Source: Paracoccus methylovorus
Lineage (GTDB): Bacteria > Pseudomonadota > Alphaproteobacteria > Rhodobacterales > Rhodobacteraceae
DNA: 64,000 nucleotides
Assembly: GCF_016919705.1 (NCBI RefSeq)
Contig: NZ_CP070371.1
Span: 1,207,501 to 1,271,500 of the forward strand
Direction of reading: 5' to 3'
Shown here: in pieces, positions 26,852 through 34,168 of the stretch
Layout: each line of letters starts with the position of its first letter
Position numbering within the stretch: the first letter of the stretch is position 1
Translations under genes and position numbers: made by a program
Notes under the pieces: model-generated
Database searches by the model: none
What the model was told of the DNA's origin: nothing
Seen by the model: only the letters and a program-made list of their open reading frames with translations

Positions 26852-29800
26852 ATGGCCCGCTTTTTCATCGACCGTCCGGTCTTCGCCTGGGTGATCTCGA
26901 TCCTGATCATGGGGCTTGGGCTCTTGTCGATCGTCTCCCTGCCGGTGGCGCAATATCCGCAGATCGCGCCGCCTTCGGTCACGATCCGTGCCACCTACCC
27001 CGGCGCATCGGCCGATACCGTTGCCAATACGGTCACCCAGATCATCGAGCAGCAGATGACCGGGCTGGACGGGCTGCGCTATTTCTCGTCCAGCTCCAGT
27101 TCGTCCGGGACCTCGACCACCACGCTGACCTTCGAGACCGGCACCGACCCCGACATCGCCCAGGTGCAGGTCCAGAACAAGCTGTCGCAGGCCACGGCGC
27201 TTTTGCCAGAACCGGTGCAGCGCCAGGGTATCACGGTCGAGAAATCCGCCTCGGGCTTCCTGATGGTCGTCGGGCTGACCTCGACCGACGACCGCTATGA
27301 ACAGGTGGACCTTGCCGACTACCTGATCTCGAACCTCGTGAACGACCTCAGCCGGGTCGAGGGCGTGGGTTCGGTGCAGGTGTTCGGTGCGCAATATGCG
27401 ATGCGGATCTGGCTTGATCCGTCCAAGCTTGCCGCCTTTGAACTGACACCTTCGGATGTGGTGGCGGCGGTCTCGGCCGAGAACGCCCAGATCTCGGCTG
27501 GCTCGTTCGGCAGCCAGCCCGCCCCCGAAGGGCAGATGCTGAACGCCACCATCACTGCGCAATCATTGCTTTCCACGCCCGAGGATTTCGAGCAGATCGT
27601 GCTGCGCGCCGAACAGGACGGCGGGCTGATCCTGCTCAAGGACGTGGCCCGTATCGTGATCGGTGCCGAGGATTACATGACCAATGCCCGCTACAACGGG
27701 CAACCGGCCTCGGGGCTGGCGATCAGCCTGGCGTCAGGCGCGAATGCGCTGGACACGGCGGATCGGGTCAAGGAGCGGATGGAGGAGTTCGCCCGCTTTT
27801 TCCCGGAAGGGATGAGCTATGTGATCCCCTTCGATACCACGCCCTTCGTGCTGATCTCGATCGAAGAGGTGGTCAAGACGCTGGTCGAGGCCATCGTGCT
27901 GGTGTTCTTCGTCATGCTGCTGTTCTTGCAGAACTGGCGCGCGACACTGATCCCGACGTTGGCGGTGCCGGTGGTGCTGCTGGGCACATTCGGCGTGCTG
28001 GCGGCGCTTGGCTTTACGATCAACACGCTGACCATGCTGGCCATGGTGCTGGCCATCGGCCTGCTGGTCGACGACGCCATTGTCGTGGTCGAAAACGTCG
28101 AGCGCATCATGGAAGAGGAAGGGCTTGAGCCACGAGAGGCGACGCGCAAGTCCATGGGTCAGATCACCGGCGCGCTGATCGGCATCGCGCTGGTGCTGTC
28201 GGCGGTCTTCGTGCCGATGGCTTTCTTCGGCGGCTCAACCGGGGTCATCTACAAGCAGTTCGCCATCACCATCGCCTCGGCCATGGGTCTGTCGGTTCTG
28301 GTCGCGCTGACGCTGACGCCGGCGCTTTGCGCCACGCTTTTGCGCAACGAGCACGGCCACAAGACCCGCGGCGTGTTCGGGCTGTTCAACCGCGGCTTCG
28401 ACCGCACCACGCAGGGCTATGGCAGCTCGGTCAACTGGCTGATCCGCCGCCCGCTGCGAATGATGCTGATCTATCTATGCATCGGCGCCGCCATGGTCTT
28501 TTTGTTCCTGCGCACGCCGACCGGGTTTTTGCCCGACGAAGATCAGGGCATCATGTTCGTGCTGATCCAGGGCCCGACCGGCGCCACGTCCGAACGCACC
28601 GATGCGGTGATCGACCAGATCCAGCATTATTTTGCCGAGAACGAATCCGAGAACGTCGAATCCTTCTTTGGCGTTTCGGGTTTCAGCTTCGCCGGTTCGG
28701 GGCAGAACATGGGCATCGCGTTCCTGCGGCTCAAGGATTGGGAAGAACGGGGGCGGCCCGACCAGTCCGTGCAGGCCATCGCCGGACGAGCCTTTCCGGC
28801 GCTCATGGGCATTCGCGACGCCCTTGTCTTTCCCATCGTTCCGCCTTCGGTGATCGAGCTGGGCAACGTCTCGGGCTTCGACTTCTATCTTCAGGCCCGG
28901 GGCGGGCAAACGCATGAGCAATTGCTCGAAGCGCGCAATCAGCTTCTGGGCATGGCCGGGCAGGATGATCGCATCGCCTCGGCGCGACCGAACGGGTTGG
29001 AGGACGCGGCGCAGTACAACCTCGACATCGACTGGCGCAAGGCCGGCGCCATGGGGGTGACGGCCACCGATGTAGGTGGTCTGCTCTCGGTCGCATGGGC
29101 GGGACGGTATGTGAACGACTTTATCGACCGTGGCCGTATCAAGCGCGTCTATGTGCAAGGCGAATCCGATTCCCGCGCCGTGCCCACGGATATCGACAAG
29201 TGGCGCGTCAGGAACAATTCGGGTGGGCTGGTGCCGTTTTCGAACTTCGCCGAGGGGCACTGGACCTATGGGCCGCAGGGGCTGGACCGCTATAACGGCG
29301 TGCCCGCCATGCAGATCCAGGGCAGTCCGGTACCCGGTGTGTCCAGCGGTCAGGCGATGGCCGCCATCGACGAACTGGCCGCGCAGCTTCCGACGGGCTT
29401 TGACGTGGCGTGGACCGGCCTGTCGCTGGAAGAGCAGCAGGCGGGCAACCAGACGCTGCTGCTTTACAGCCTGTCGCTGGCGGTGGTGTTCCTGTGTCTG
29501 GCGGCGCTTTACGAAAGCTGGTCGATCCCCTTTGCGGTGATGCTGGCCATGCCGATCGGCGTGCTGGGCGCGCTGGTCGGGGCATGGCTGGGCGGGTTCG
29601 ACAACGGCGTGTTCTTCCAGGTCGGCCTGCTGACCGTGATCGGCCTGACCGGCAAGAACGCCATCCTGATCGTCGAATTCGCCCGCGAACAGGCCGAGGC
29701 CGGCAAGCCGCTTTACGAGGCGGTGACCGAGGCGGCGCGCCAGCGTTTCCGGCCGATCATCATGACCTCGGTTGCATTCTCGCTGGGGGTTCTGCCGCTG

Positions 29801-29983
29801 GTTCTGTCCACCGGCGCCGGCGCGAACGGCCGCAACACCATCGGCGCCACGGTGCTGGGGGGCACGATCTCGGCCACGGTGCTGGGCGTACTGTTCGTGC
29901 CGCTGTTCTTCGTGTTGGTGCGCCGCGCGCTTGGCCGCCCCGAACCGACCGAACCGGCAACCCCCGTCAGTTCGCACAGCTGA
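26852..29983 (+). CDS. RND multidrug efflux pump, HAE1 family (AcrB/MexB-type)
   Basis: 1043 residues, the full HAE1 length. It starts MARFFIDRPVFAWVISILIM as in AcrB. The paired aspartates of the proton relay are in helix 4 (LLVDDAIVVVENVERIMEEEG), and the second half has the matching helix (GLTGKNAILIVEFAREQ). Two large periplasmic loops and twelve membrane helices are present. It exports hydrophobic toxic compounds using proton motive force together with the adaptor upstream. AGGAA lies seven bases before the ATG. No TetR-type regulator is adjacent; a NarX/NarL-like pair follows on the same strand. Confidence 0.95.
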   Translation: MARFFIDRPVFAWVISILIMGLGLLSIVSLPVAQYPQIAPPSVTIRATYPGASADTVANTVTQIIEQQMTGLDGLRYFSSSSSSSGTSTTTLTFETGTDPDIAQVQVQNKLSQATALLPEPVQRQGITVEKSASGFLMVVGLTSTDDRYEQVDLADYLISNLVNDLSRVEGVGSVQVFGAQYAMRIWLDPSKLAAFELTPSDVVAAVSAENAQISAGSFGSQPAPEGQMLNATITAQSLLSTPEDFEQIVLRAEQDGGLILLKDVARIVIGAEDYMTNARYNGQPASGLAISLASGANALDTADRVKERMEEFARFFPEGMSYVIPFDTTPFVLISIEEVVKTLVEAIVLVFFVMLLFLQNWRATLIPTLAVPVVLLGTFGVLAALGFTINTLTMLAMVLAIGLLVDDAIVVVENVERIMEEEGLEPREATRKSMGQITGALIGIALVLSAVFVPMAFFGGSTGVIYKQFAITIASAMGLSVLVALTLTPALCATLLRNEHGHKTRGVFGLFNRGFDRTTQGYGSSVNWLIRRPLRMMLIYLCIGAAMVFLFLRTPTGFLPDEDQGIMFVLIQGPTGATSERTDAVIDQIQHYFAENESENVESFFGVSGFSFAGSGQNMGIAFLRLKDWEERGRPDQSVQAIAGRAFPALMGIRDALVFPIVPPSVIELGNVSGFDFYLQARGGQTHEQLLEARNQLLGMAGQDDRIASARPNGLEDAAQYNLDIDWRKAGAMGVTATDVGGLLSVAWAGRYVNDFIDRGRIKRVYVQGESDSRAVPTDIDKWRVRNNSGGLVPFSNFAEGHWTYGPQGLDRYNGVPAMQIQGSPVPGVSSGQAMAAIDELAAQLPTGFDVAWTGLSLEEQQAGNQTLLLYSLSLAVVFLCLAALYESWSIPFAVMLAMPIGVLGALVGAWLGGFDNGVFFQVGLLTVIGLTGKNAILIVEFAREQAEAGKPLYEAVTEAARQRFRPIIMTSVAFSLGVLPLVLSTGAGANGRNTIGATVLGGTISATVLGVLFVPLFFVLVRRALGRPEPTEPATPVSSHS

Positions 29984-30002
29984 GCCAAACCATACGACCA
30001 TA

Positions 30003-30032
30003 CAAGGGCCGGGCATCGCTTCCCGGCTCTTG
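30003..30032 (+). terminator. Hairpin after the RND pump gene
   Basis: An 11-base arm CAAGGGCCGGG and its near-perfect complement CCCGGCTCTTG (one G-T pair) flank an 8-base loop, 19 bases after the stop. There is no T tract, so it may attenuate rather than end transcription into the kinase gene. Confidence 0.45.
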
Positions 30033-30116
30033 CACATGCACGCAGCCCGCTTGCCCCGCACCGATCCGCGTCCTAGTCTTTCCCCGAGGGGCCGCCGGGC
30101 GCGGCCGGGGAGAAGC

Positions 30117-31517
30117 ATGGATGCAACCAGCCACATTGCGGCTGTCGAAACGGCGCCCATCCGGCGCGTGCATGGCGTGACGCTGCGGTTGCTGGCGCTT
30201 GGCGGCTCGGCGCTGGTCTGGGTGGCGATGTTCGCCATCGTGGCTTCGGTGCTGATCATGAACGCCCGCAACTCGGTTCAGAACGAAACCGGCTCGGCCT
30301 TCCGGTTGGCCAATGCCTTTGCCACGCTGAACCTGCCCACCGCATTCGAGCAGCGCGACATGATGACGCTGGCCGCCCGCATCGCCGCCGAGATCGAGGC
30401 GCAACGTCACCTGTCGGCCGAATTGCGCGATGCATCGGGCCAACCCGTGGCGCTGTCGCTGCCGCCGCGCCTGCCTCCACAGCGGGTCCCGGAATGGTTC
30501 GCAGCATTGACCCGCCCCGAACCGCAGCGCGAACTGATCCGCATTGCGCAATATCCCAACGTGCTGGGCGTGCTGGAGATCCGCACCGATCCTCGCGACG
30601 AAATCGCCGAGGCCTGGGCCGATATCCGGCTGATCCTGCCGCTTCTGGCCGCAATGGCGCTAGCGGCAATGGGGGTCACCATGGCCGTCACCGCATTCGT
30701 GTCGCGGCGGCTGGGGCTTTTGGGTGCGGCGCTGGACCAGATGCGGGGCGGGGATCTGGACCATCGCGCACCACAGACCGGGCTGGCGGAACTGGCCGCA
30801 CTGACCGATGGCGTCAACGCGCTGGCAAGCCATCTGGCGGAAGAACGGGCCAAGAACCGCCGGTTGCAAGGCCGGATGCTGACCCTGGCCGAAGCAGAGC
30901 GCGCCCGCATCGCCAGCGACCTGCATGACGGCATCGGCCCCCGGCTTTTCGCCTTGCAGGCCACCGTGGATCAGGCCAGCCGCGCGGCCGCCGACACCTC
31001 GCCCGATCCCGCACTGGCCGAGGCATTGGCCGCCGTCACCCGCCATGCACAGGCAATCCGGCAAAGCGCCCGCGCGGCCATCGACGATCTGCGTCTGGCA
31101 CCGACCGAGGATGCAAGCCTTGCCGAGATGCTGCAGGAACTGCTGATCGAATTCGCCGAGATCGCCCCCGAGATTGGCATAACCCTTGATTGCGCGGCAG
31201 ACCTTCCCCAACCGGACGAAGCCGGGCGGATCGCGCTTTATCGCTTTGTGCGCGAAAGCGTCCTCAATGCGCTGCGTCATGCCGCACCCGACGCGATCCG
31301 GGTCGCTTTGGGCAGGGCGAACGACGGCATGGTCATCAAGGTCAGCGACGACGGCGACGGCCCCGCCGCAACGGGCCGCGCCGGGCTTGGCCAGACCGGC
31401 ATGCGCGACCGCGCCAGCGCGCTTGGCGGAAGCTACCTGCCACCCCGGCGGCAGGGCCAACTGACCGTCACCGAATTCCACCTGCCCTGCCCGGGCGAGC
31501 AAGGATGCGCACCATGA
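30117..31517 (+). CDS. NarX/UhpB-type sensor histidine kinase (HisKA_3)
   Basis: 466 residues from the ATG at 30117, with GGGGAGAA upstream. The first membrane segment is at about 25-50 (LRLLALGGSALVWVAMFAIVA), then a short periplasmic loop of roughly 120 residues and a second segment (IRLILPLLAAMALAAMGVTMAV). A HAMP linker leads to the HisKA_3 box ERARIASDLHDGIGPRLFALQ, where the histidine in LHDGIG is phosphorylated. The ATPase domain shows FVRESVLNALRHA and DDGDGP...GLGQTGMRDRA. The response regulator overlaps by ATGA, so they are a pair. The signal is unknown; a role in regulating the adjacent efflux pump is possible. Confidence 0.9.
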   Translation: MDATSHIAAVETAPIRRVHGVTLRLLALGGSALVWVAMFAIVASVLIMNARNSVQNETGSAFRLANAFATLNLPTAFEQRDMMTLAARIAAEIEAQRHLSAELRDASGQPVALSLPPRLPPQRVPEWFAALTRPEPQRELIRIAQYPNVLGVLEIRTDPRDEIAEAWADIRLILPLLAAMALAAMGVTMAVTAFVSRRLGLLGAALDQMRGGDLDHRAPQTGLAELAALTDGVNALASHLAEERAKNRRLQGRMLTLAEAERARIASDLHDGIGPRLFALQATVDQASRAAADTSPDPALAEALAAVTRHAQAIRQSARAAIDDLRLAPTEDASLAEMLQELLIEFAEIAPEIGITLDCAADLPQPDEAGRIALYRFVRESVLNALRHAAPDAIRVALGRANDGMVIKVSDDGDGPAATGRAGLGQTGMRDRASALGGSYLPPRRQGQLTVTEFHLPCPGEQGCAP

Positions 31518-32206
31518 CCGCAATCGCCCCCAGCACGACTCCAACCCCGACGCCCTCTGCACCGCTGCGCGTCCTGATCGTCGATGACCATCCGGTCGTC
31601 GCCGAGGGCTGGGAGTGGATCACCCGCGGCCGGTTGGAATGCGAGGTGATCGCCGCCGCCACGCCGTCGCAGGGCTGGCGGGCATGGCGGCATCAGGCCC
31701 CCGATGTGATCGTCATGGACCTGACCATGGGCGAAGCCAAGCTGGCGGGCGTGCGGCTGATCGAACGGCTGCGCGCCGTCGGTGCCGGCCAACCGATCCT
31801 GGTCTTTACCATGCACCGCAGCCCGATCATCGCGCGGCGCGCGCTGCAGGCCGGCTGCAATGGCATCATCATGAAGGACTCGCCCTCGGACGATATCTGC
31901 GAAGCGTTGCACACAGTGGCAAAGGGCGGCAATTATGTCCCCGCCGATCTGGCCCGCAAGATCGCGCTGATGGAGCGGCCGGGCGCAATGCCGGCACGCC
32001 CGCACCTGACCCCGCGCGAACTCAACATCCTGCACGCCATCGCCGAGGGGCTCAGCTATCGCGAAATCGCCGAGCGCGCGAATATCAGCTACAAGACCGT
32101 CTCAAACGTCAGCCAGACCCTCAAGGATAAACTGTCGGCACAAAGTTTCGCCGATCTGGTGGTCAAGGCCATCCGCCATCTGGAAGAGACCCGCGACGGG
32201 ATCTGA
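31514..32206 (+). CDS. NarL/LuxR-type response regulator
   Basis: 230 residues. The ATG at 31514 was preferred because it overlaps the kinase stop (ATGA) and has AAGGA nine bases upstream; an in-frame ATG at 31505 is the alternative. The receiver domain starts RVLIVDDHPVVAEGW, with the phosphoacceptor in DVIVMDLTMGEAK and the conserved lysine in IIMKDSPSD. The C-terminal LuxR helix-turn-helix is LTPRELNILHAIAEGLSYREIAERANISYKTVSN. An unusual Thr/Pro-rich N-terminal leader of about 15 residues precedes the receiver. Confidence 0.92.
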   Translation: MTAIAPSTTPTPTPSAPLRVLIVDDHPVVAEGWEWITRGRLECEVIAAATPSQGWRAWRHQAPDVIVMDLTMGEAKLAGVRLIERLRAVGAGQPILVFTMHRSPIIARRALQAGCNGIIMKDSPSDDICEALHTVAKGGNYVPADLARKIALMERPGAMPARPHLTPRELNILHAIAEGLSYREIAERANISYKTVSNVSQTLKDKLSAQSFADLVVKAIRHLEETRDGI

Positions 32207-32209
32207 ACC

Positions 32210-33496
32210 ATGTCACGATTATCCGCTCGTCACCCTGTTGCACGCCCCCTTATCGGCACCCGCATCCGCGAGCGCCGGCTGTCGCTGGGCCGGCGCCAGA
32301 CCGAGGTGGCGCGCCGGGCCAATATCTCGGCCGCCTATCTGAACCTGATCGAGCATAACCGCCGCCCGGTCGGCCAGGACCTGTTGTCTCGGCTGGCCGA
32401 GGCGCTGGAGATTGACGCGACCGAGCTTGCCTCGGACCGCGAAGAGGCGCTGGTCGGCGCCCTGCGCGAGGCGGCGACGCGGGCAACCGAGCAGCACGGC
32501 ACTTTGGTCGAGCTGGACCAGATCGCCGAATTCGCGGCGCGTTTTCCCGGCTGGGCCTCGGCGCTGGCCGGGGAAACCCGCCGCGCCGACGCGTTGGAGC
32601 GGCGGCTGATCGTGCTGTCTGACCGGATGACGCGCGATCCCTATTTGCTGGCGACGCTGCACGAGGTGCAATCGGCAGTGACGGCGCTGCGCTCGACCGC
32701 CTCGATCCTTGCCGAGACGCCCGAGATCGAGCCCGAGTGGCGCGACCGCTTTCACGCCAACCTCGACAGCGACAGCCAGCGCCTGTCGCGGACGGCGCAA
32801 TCGCTGGTCGCCTATCTGGACAGTTTCGAGGACGAGGCGGTGCCGATGTCGCCGCAGGAAGAGGTCGAGGCATGGATCGCCGCCGGCCAGCCCCAGCCCG
32901 CCGAGGCAACGGAACTGGCCTCGGACGCGGCGCGGGTGATGGCGCGGGACCTGCTGGCTGTGCAGGCACATGACCGTGCCGCCTTGCCCGACGCGGCGCT
33001 GGCGGCGGTGGTCGACGACGTGGGCGAAGATGCCGACGATCCGGCGCTGATCGCGGCACGGCTGGGCCGCCCGCTGGATCTGGTGCTTCGCCGACTGGGC
33101 ATGCTGCGTCCCGGCCCATGGGCGCAAGCCGGCCTGATCGTCTGCAACGGATCGGGCGCAACGCTGTTTCGCCAGACCGCGCCCGGGTTCGAGCTGCCGC
33201 GCCCGGGCGAGGGCTGCGCGCTCTGGCCGCTGTTCGAGGCGCTGGCCCAGCCGCAACTGCCCGTCGCCCGGCTGATCGAGACCACAACCGGCAATCGCTT
33301 TGCCGCATGGGCGGTCGCCGAGCGGCTGCTGCCCATGGGGTTCGGCGGTCCCGCGCTCAGCCGGGCGCAGATGCTGATCCGCCCCGCCGCAAGCCGCGAC
33401 GCCCGTCCGGCCTTGGGGGTGGGGCCGGCCTGCCGCATCTGTCCACGTCCCGGCTGCCCTGCGCGGCACGAGCCCTCGATTCTGGGGCCCGCCTGA
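32210..33496 (+). CDS. XRE-family regulator of the short-chain fatty acyl (ScfR/DUF2083) type
   Basis: 428 residues; the ATG lies 3 bases after the preceding stop. The N-terminal XRE helix-turn-helix is clear (GTRIRERRLSLGRRQTEVARRANISAAYLNLIEHNRRPVGQDLL). The middle is helical. The C-terminal domain ends with a cysteine-containing segment (GPACRICPRPGCPARHEPSILG) typical of this regulator group, which responds to acyl-CoA status in actinobacteria and alphaproteobacteria. The neighbouring symporter-kinase fusion also resembles carbon-source sensors, so a role in acetate or short-chain acid use is inferred. Confidence 0.8.
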   Translation: MSRLSARHPVARPLIGTRIRERRLSLGRRQTEVARRANISAAYLNLIEHNRRPVGQDLLSRLAEALEIDATELASDREEALVGALREAATRATEQHGTLVELDQIAEFAARFPGWASALAGETRRADALERRLIVLSDRMTRDPYLLATLHEVQSAVTALRSTASILAETPEIEPEWRDRFHANLDSDSQRLSRTAQSLVAYLDSFEDEAVPMSPQEEVEAWIAAGQPQPAEATELASDAARVMARDLLAVQAHDRAALPDAALAAVVDDVGEDADDPALIAARLGRPLDLVLRRLGMLRPGPWAQAGLIVCNGSGATLFRQTAPGFELPRPGEGCALWPLFEALAQPQLPVARLIETTTGNRFAAWAVAERLLPMGFGGPALSRAQMLIRPAASRDARPALGVGPACRICPRPGCPARHEPSILGPA

Positions 33497-33554
33497 TTTT
33501 GACAACGCTCCCGCCCCCCGCCATGATCGCAGCAAAGCCTCAGGAGAGCCGCCC

Positions 33555-33917
33555 GTGACCGCGAATGTCGATGTGCTGCTGATCGAAGACGAACCCAGCA
33601 TCGCCGAGGCGGTCCGCTTCATCCTGTCGCGCGAAGGCTGGCAATGCGAGCAATGGGCCGAAGGCAGCGGCGCCGTTCAGCGCATCCGCGCGCTGCTGCC
33701 GCGACTGGTCATCCTTGACGTCATGCTGCCCGGCCGCAGCGGCGCCGAAGTGCTGGCCGAGCTGCGCGCCGATCCCCAATTGCAGACCTTGCCGGTTCTG
33801 CTGCTCAGCGCGCGCGGCATGGCGAACCTGCCCGAAGGCGCGGACCGCACGCTGGCAAAACCCTTTGCCAATGCCGATCTGCGCGCCATCGTGCGCGATC
33901 TGCTGGGCACGGGCTGA
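33555..33917 (+). CDS. Single-domain response regulator (CheY-like)
   Basis: 120 residues, receiver domain only. The GTG start at 33555 has CAGGAGAG eight bases upstream. Key residues are visible: acidic pair in LLIEDEPSI, phosphoacceptor in LVILDVMLPGRSG, and the conserved lysine in RTLAKPFANAD. It has no output domain, so it probably passes phosphate on or acts by binding a partner. It is followed by the small membrane protein and the symporter-kinase, which is its likely partner. Confidence 0.92.
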   Translation: MTANVDVLLIEDEPSIAEAVRFILSREGWQCEQWAEGSGAVQRIRALLPRLVILDVMLPGRSGAEVLAELRADPQLQTLPVLLLSARGMANLPEGADRTLAKPFANADLRAIVRDLLGTG

Positions 33918-33925
33918 GATCGCGC

Positions 33926-34168
33926 ATGCGCCGCCTGTTCCTTGGCCGCGACGCCTATCGCCACCGCCGGCTGGGTGACGCCGTTCGCGTCGTGCCCATG
34001 CTGTTCGCGCTTTTGGCGGTGCTGCCGCCGATGTGGCTGCCGCAATATTTCAGCTATGGGCGTGGCGCGGTCTGGCTTGCCGTAAGCTGGGCGCTGACCA
34101 TCGCCGTGACCGCCGCGCTGCATCACGCCATCGGGCGCGGGAAGGCGGAGGACGAGGATGACGCCTGA
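33926..34168 (+). CDS. Small two-helix membrane protein of unknown function
   Basis: 80 residues. Two hydrophobic segments are seen, at about 20-38 (VVPMLFALLAVLPPMWLP) and 46-64 (GAVWLAVSWALTIAVTAALH), and the tail is charged. It lies 8 bases after the response regulator and overlaps the start of the symporter-kinase gene by 11 bases. This fits the small subunit-like partners (DUF4212-like) seen next to sodium/solute-symporter proteins, but the family is not certain. Confidence 0.75.
   Translation: MRRLFLGRDAYRHRRLGDAVRVVPMLFALLAVLPPMWLPQYFSYGRGAVWLAVSWALTIAVTAALHHAIGRGKAEDEDDA

Noticed and set aside
29709..30117. Kinase start placed upstream inside the pump gene
   Set aside because: The frame is open that far, but the ATG at 30117 has a GGGGAGAA site and begins a normal NarX-like N-terminus.
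28475..30271. A long minus-strand frame opposite the RND pump and kinase start
   Set aside because: It is a shadow of the pump gene; no ribosome site or domain was seen.
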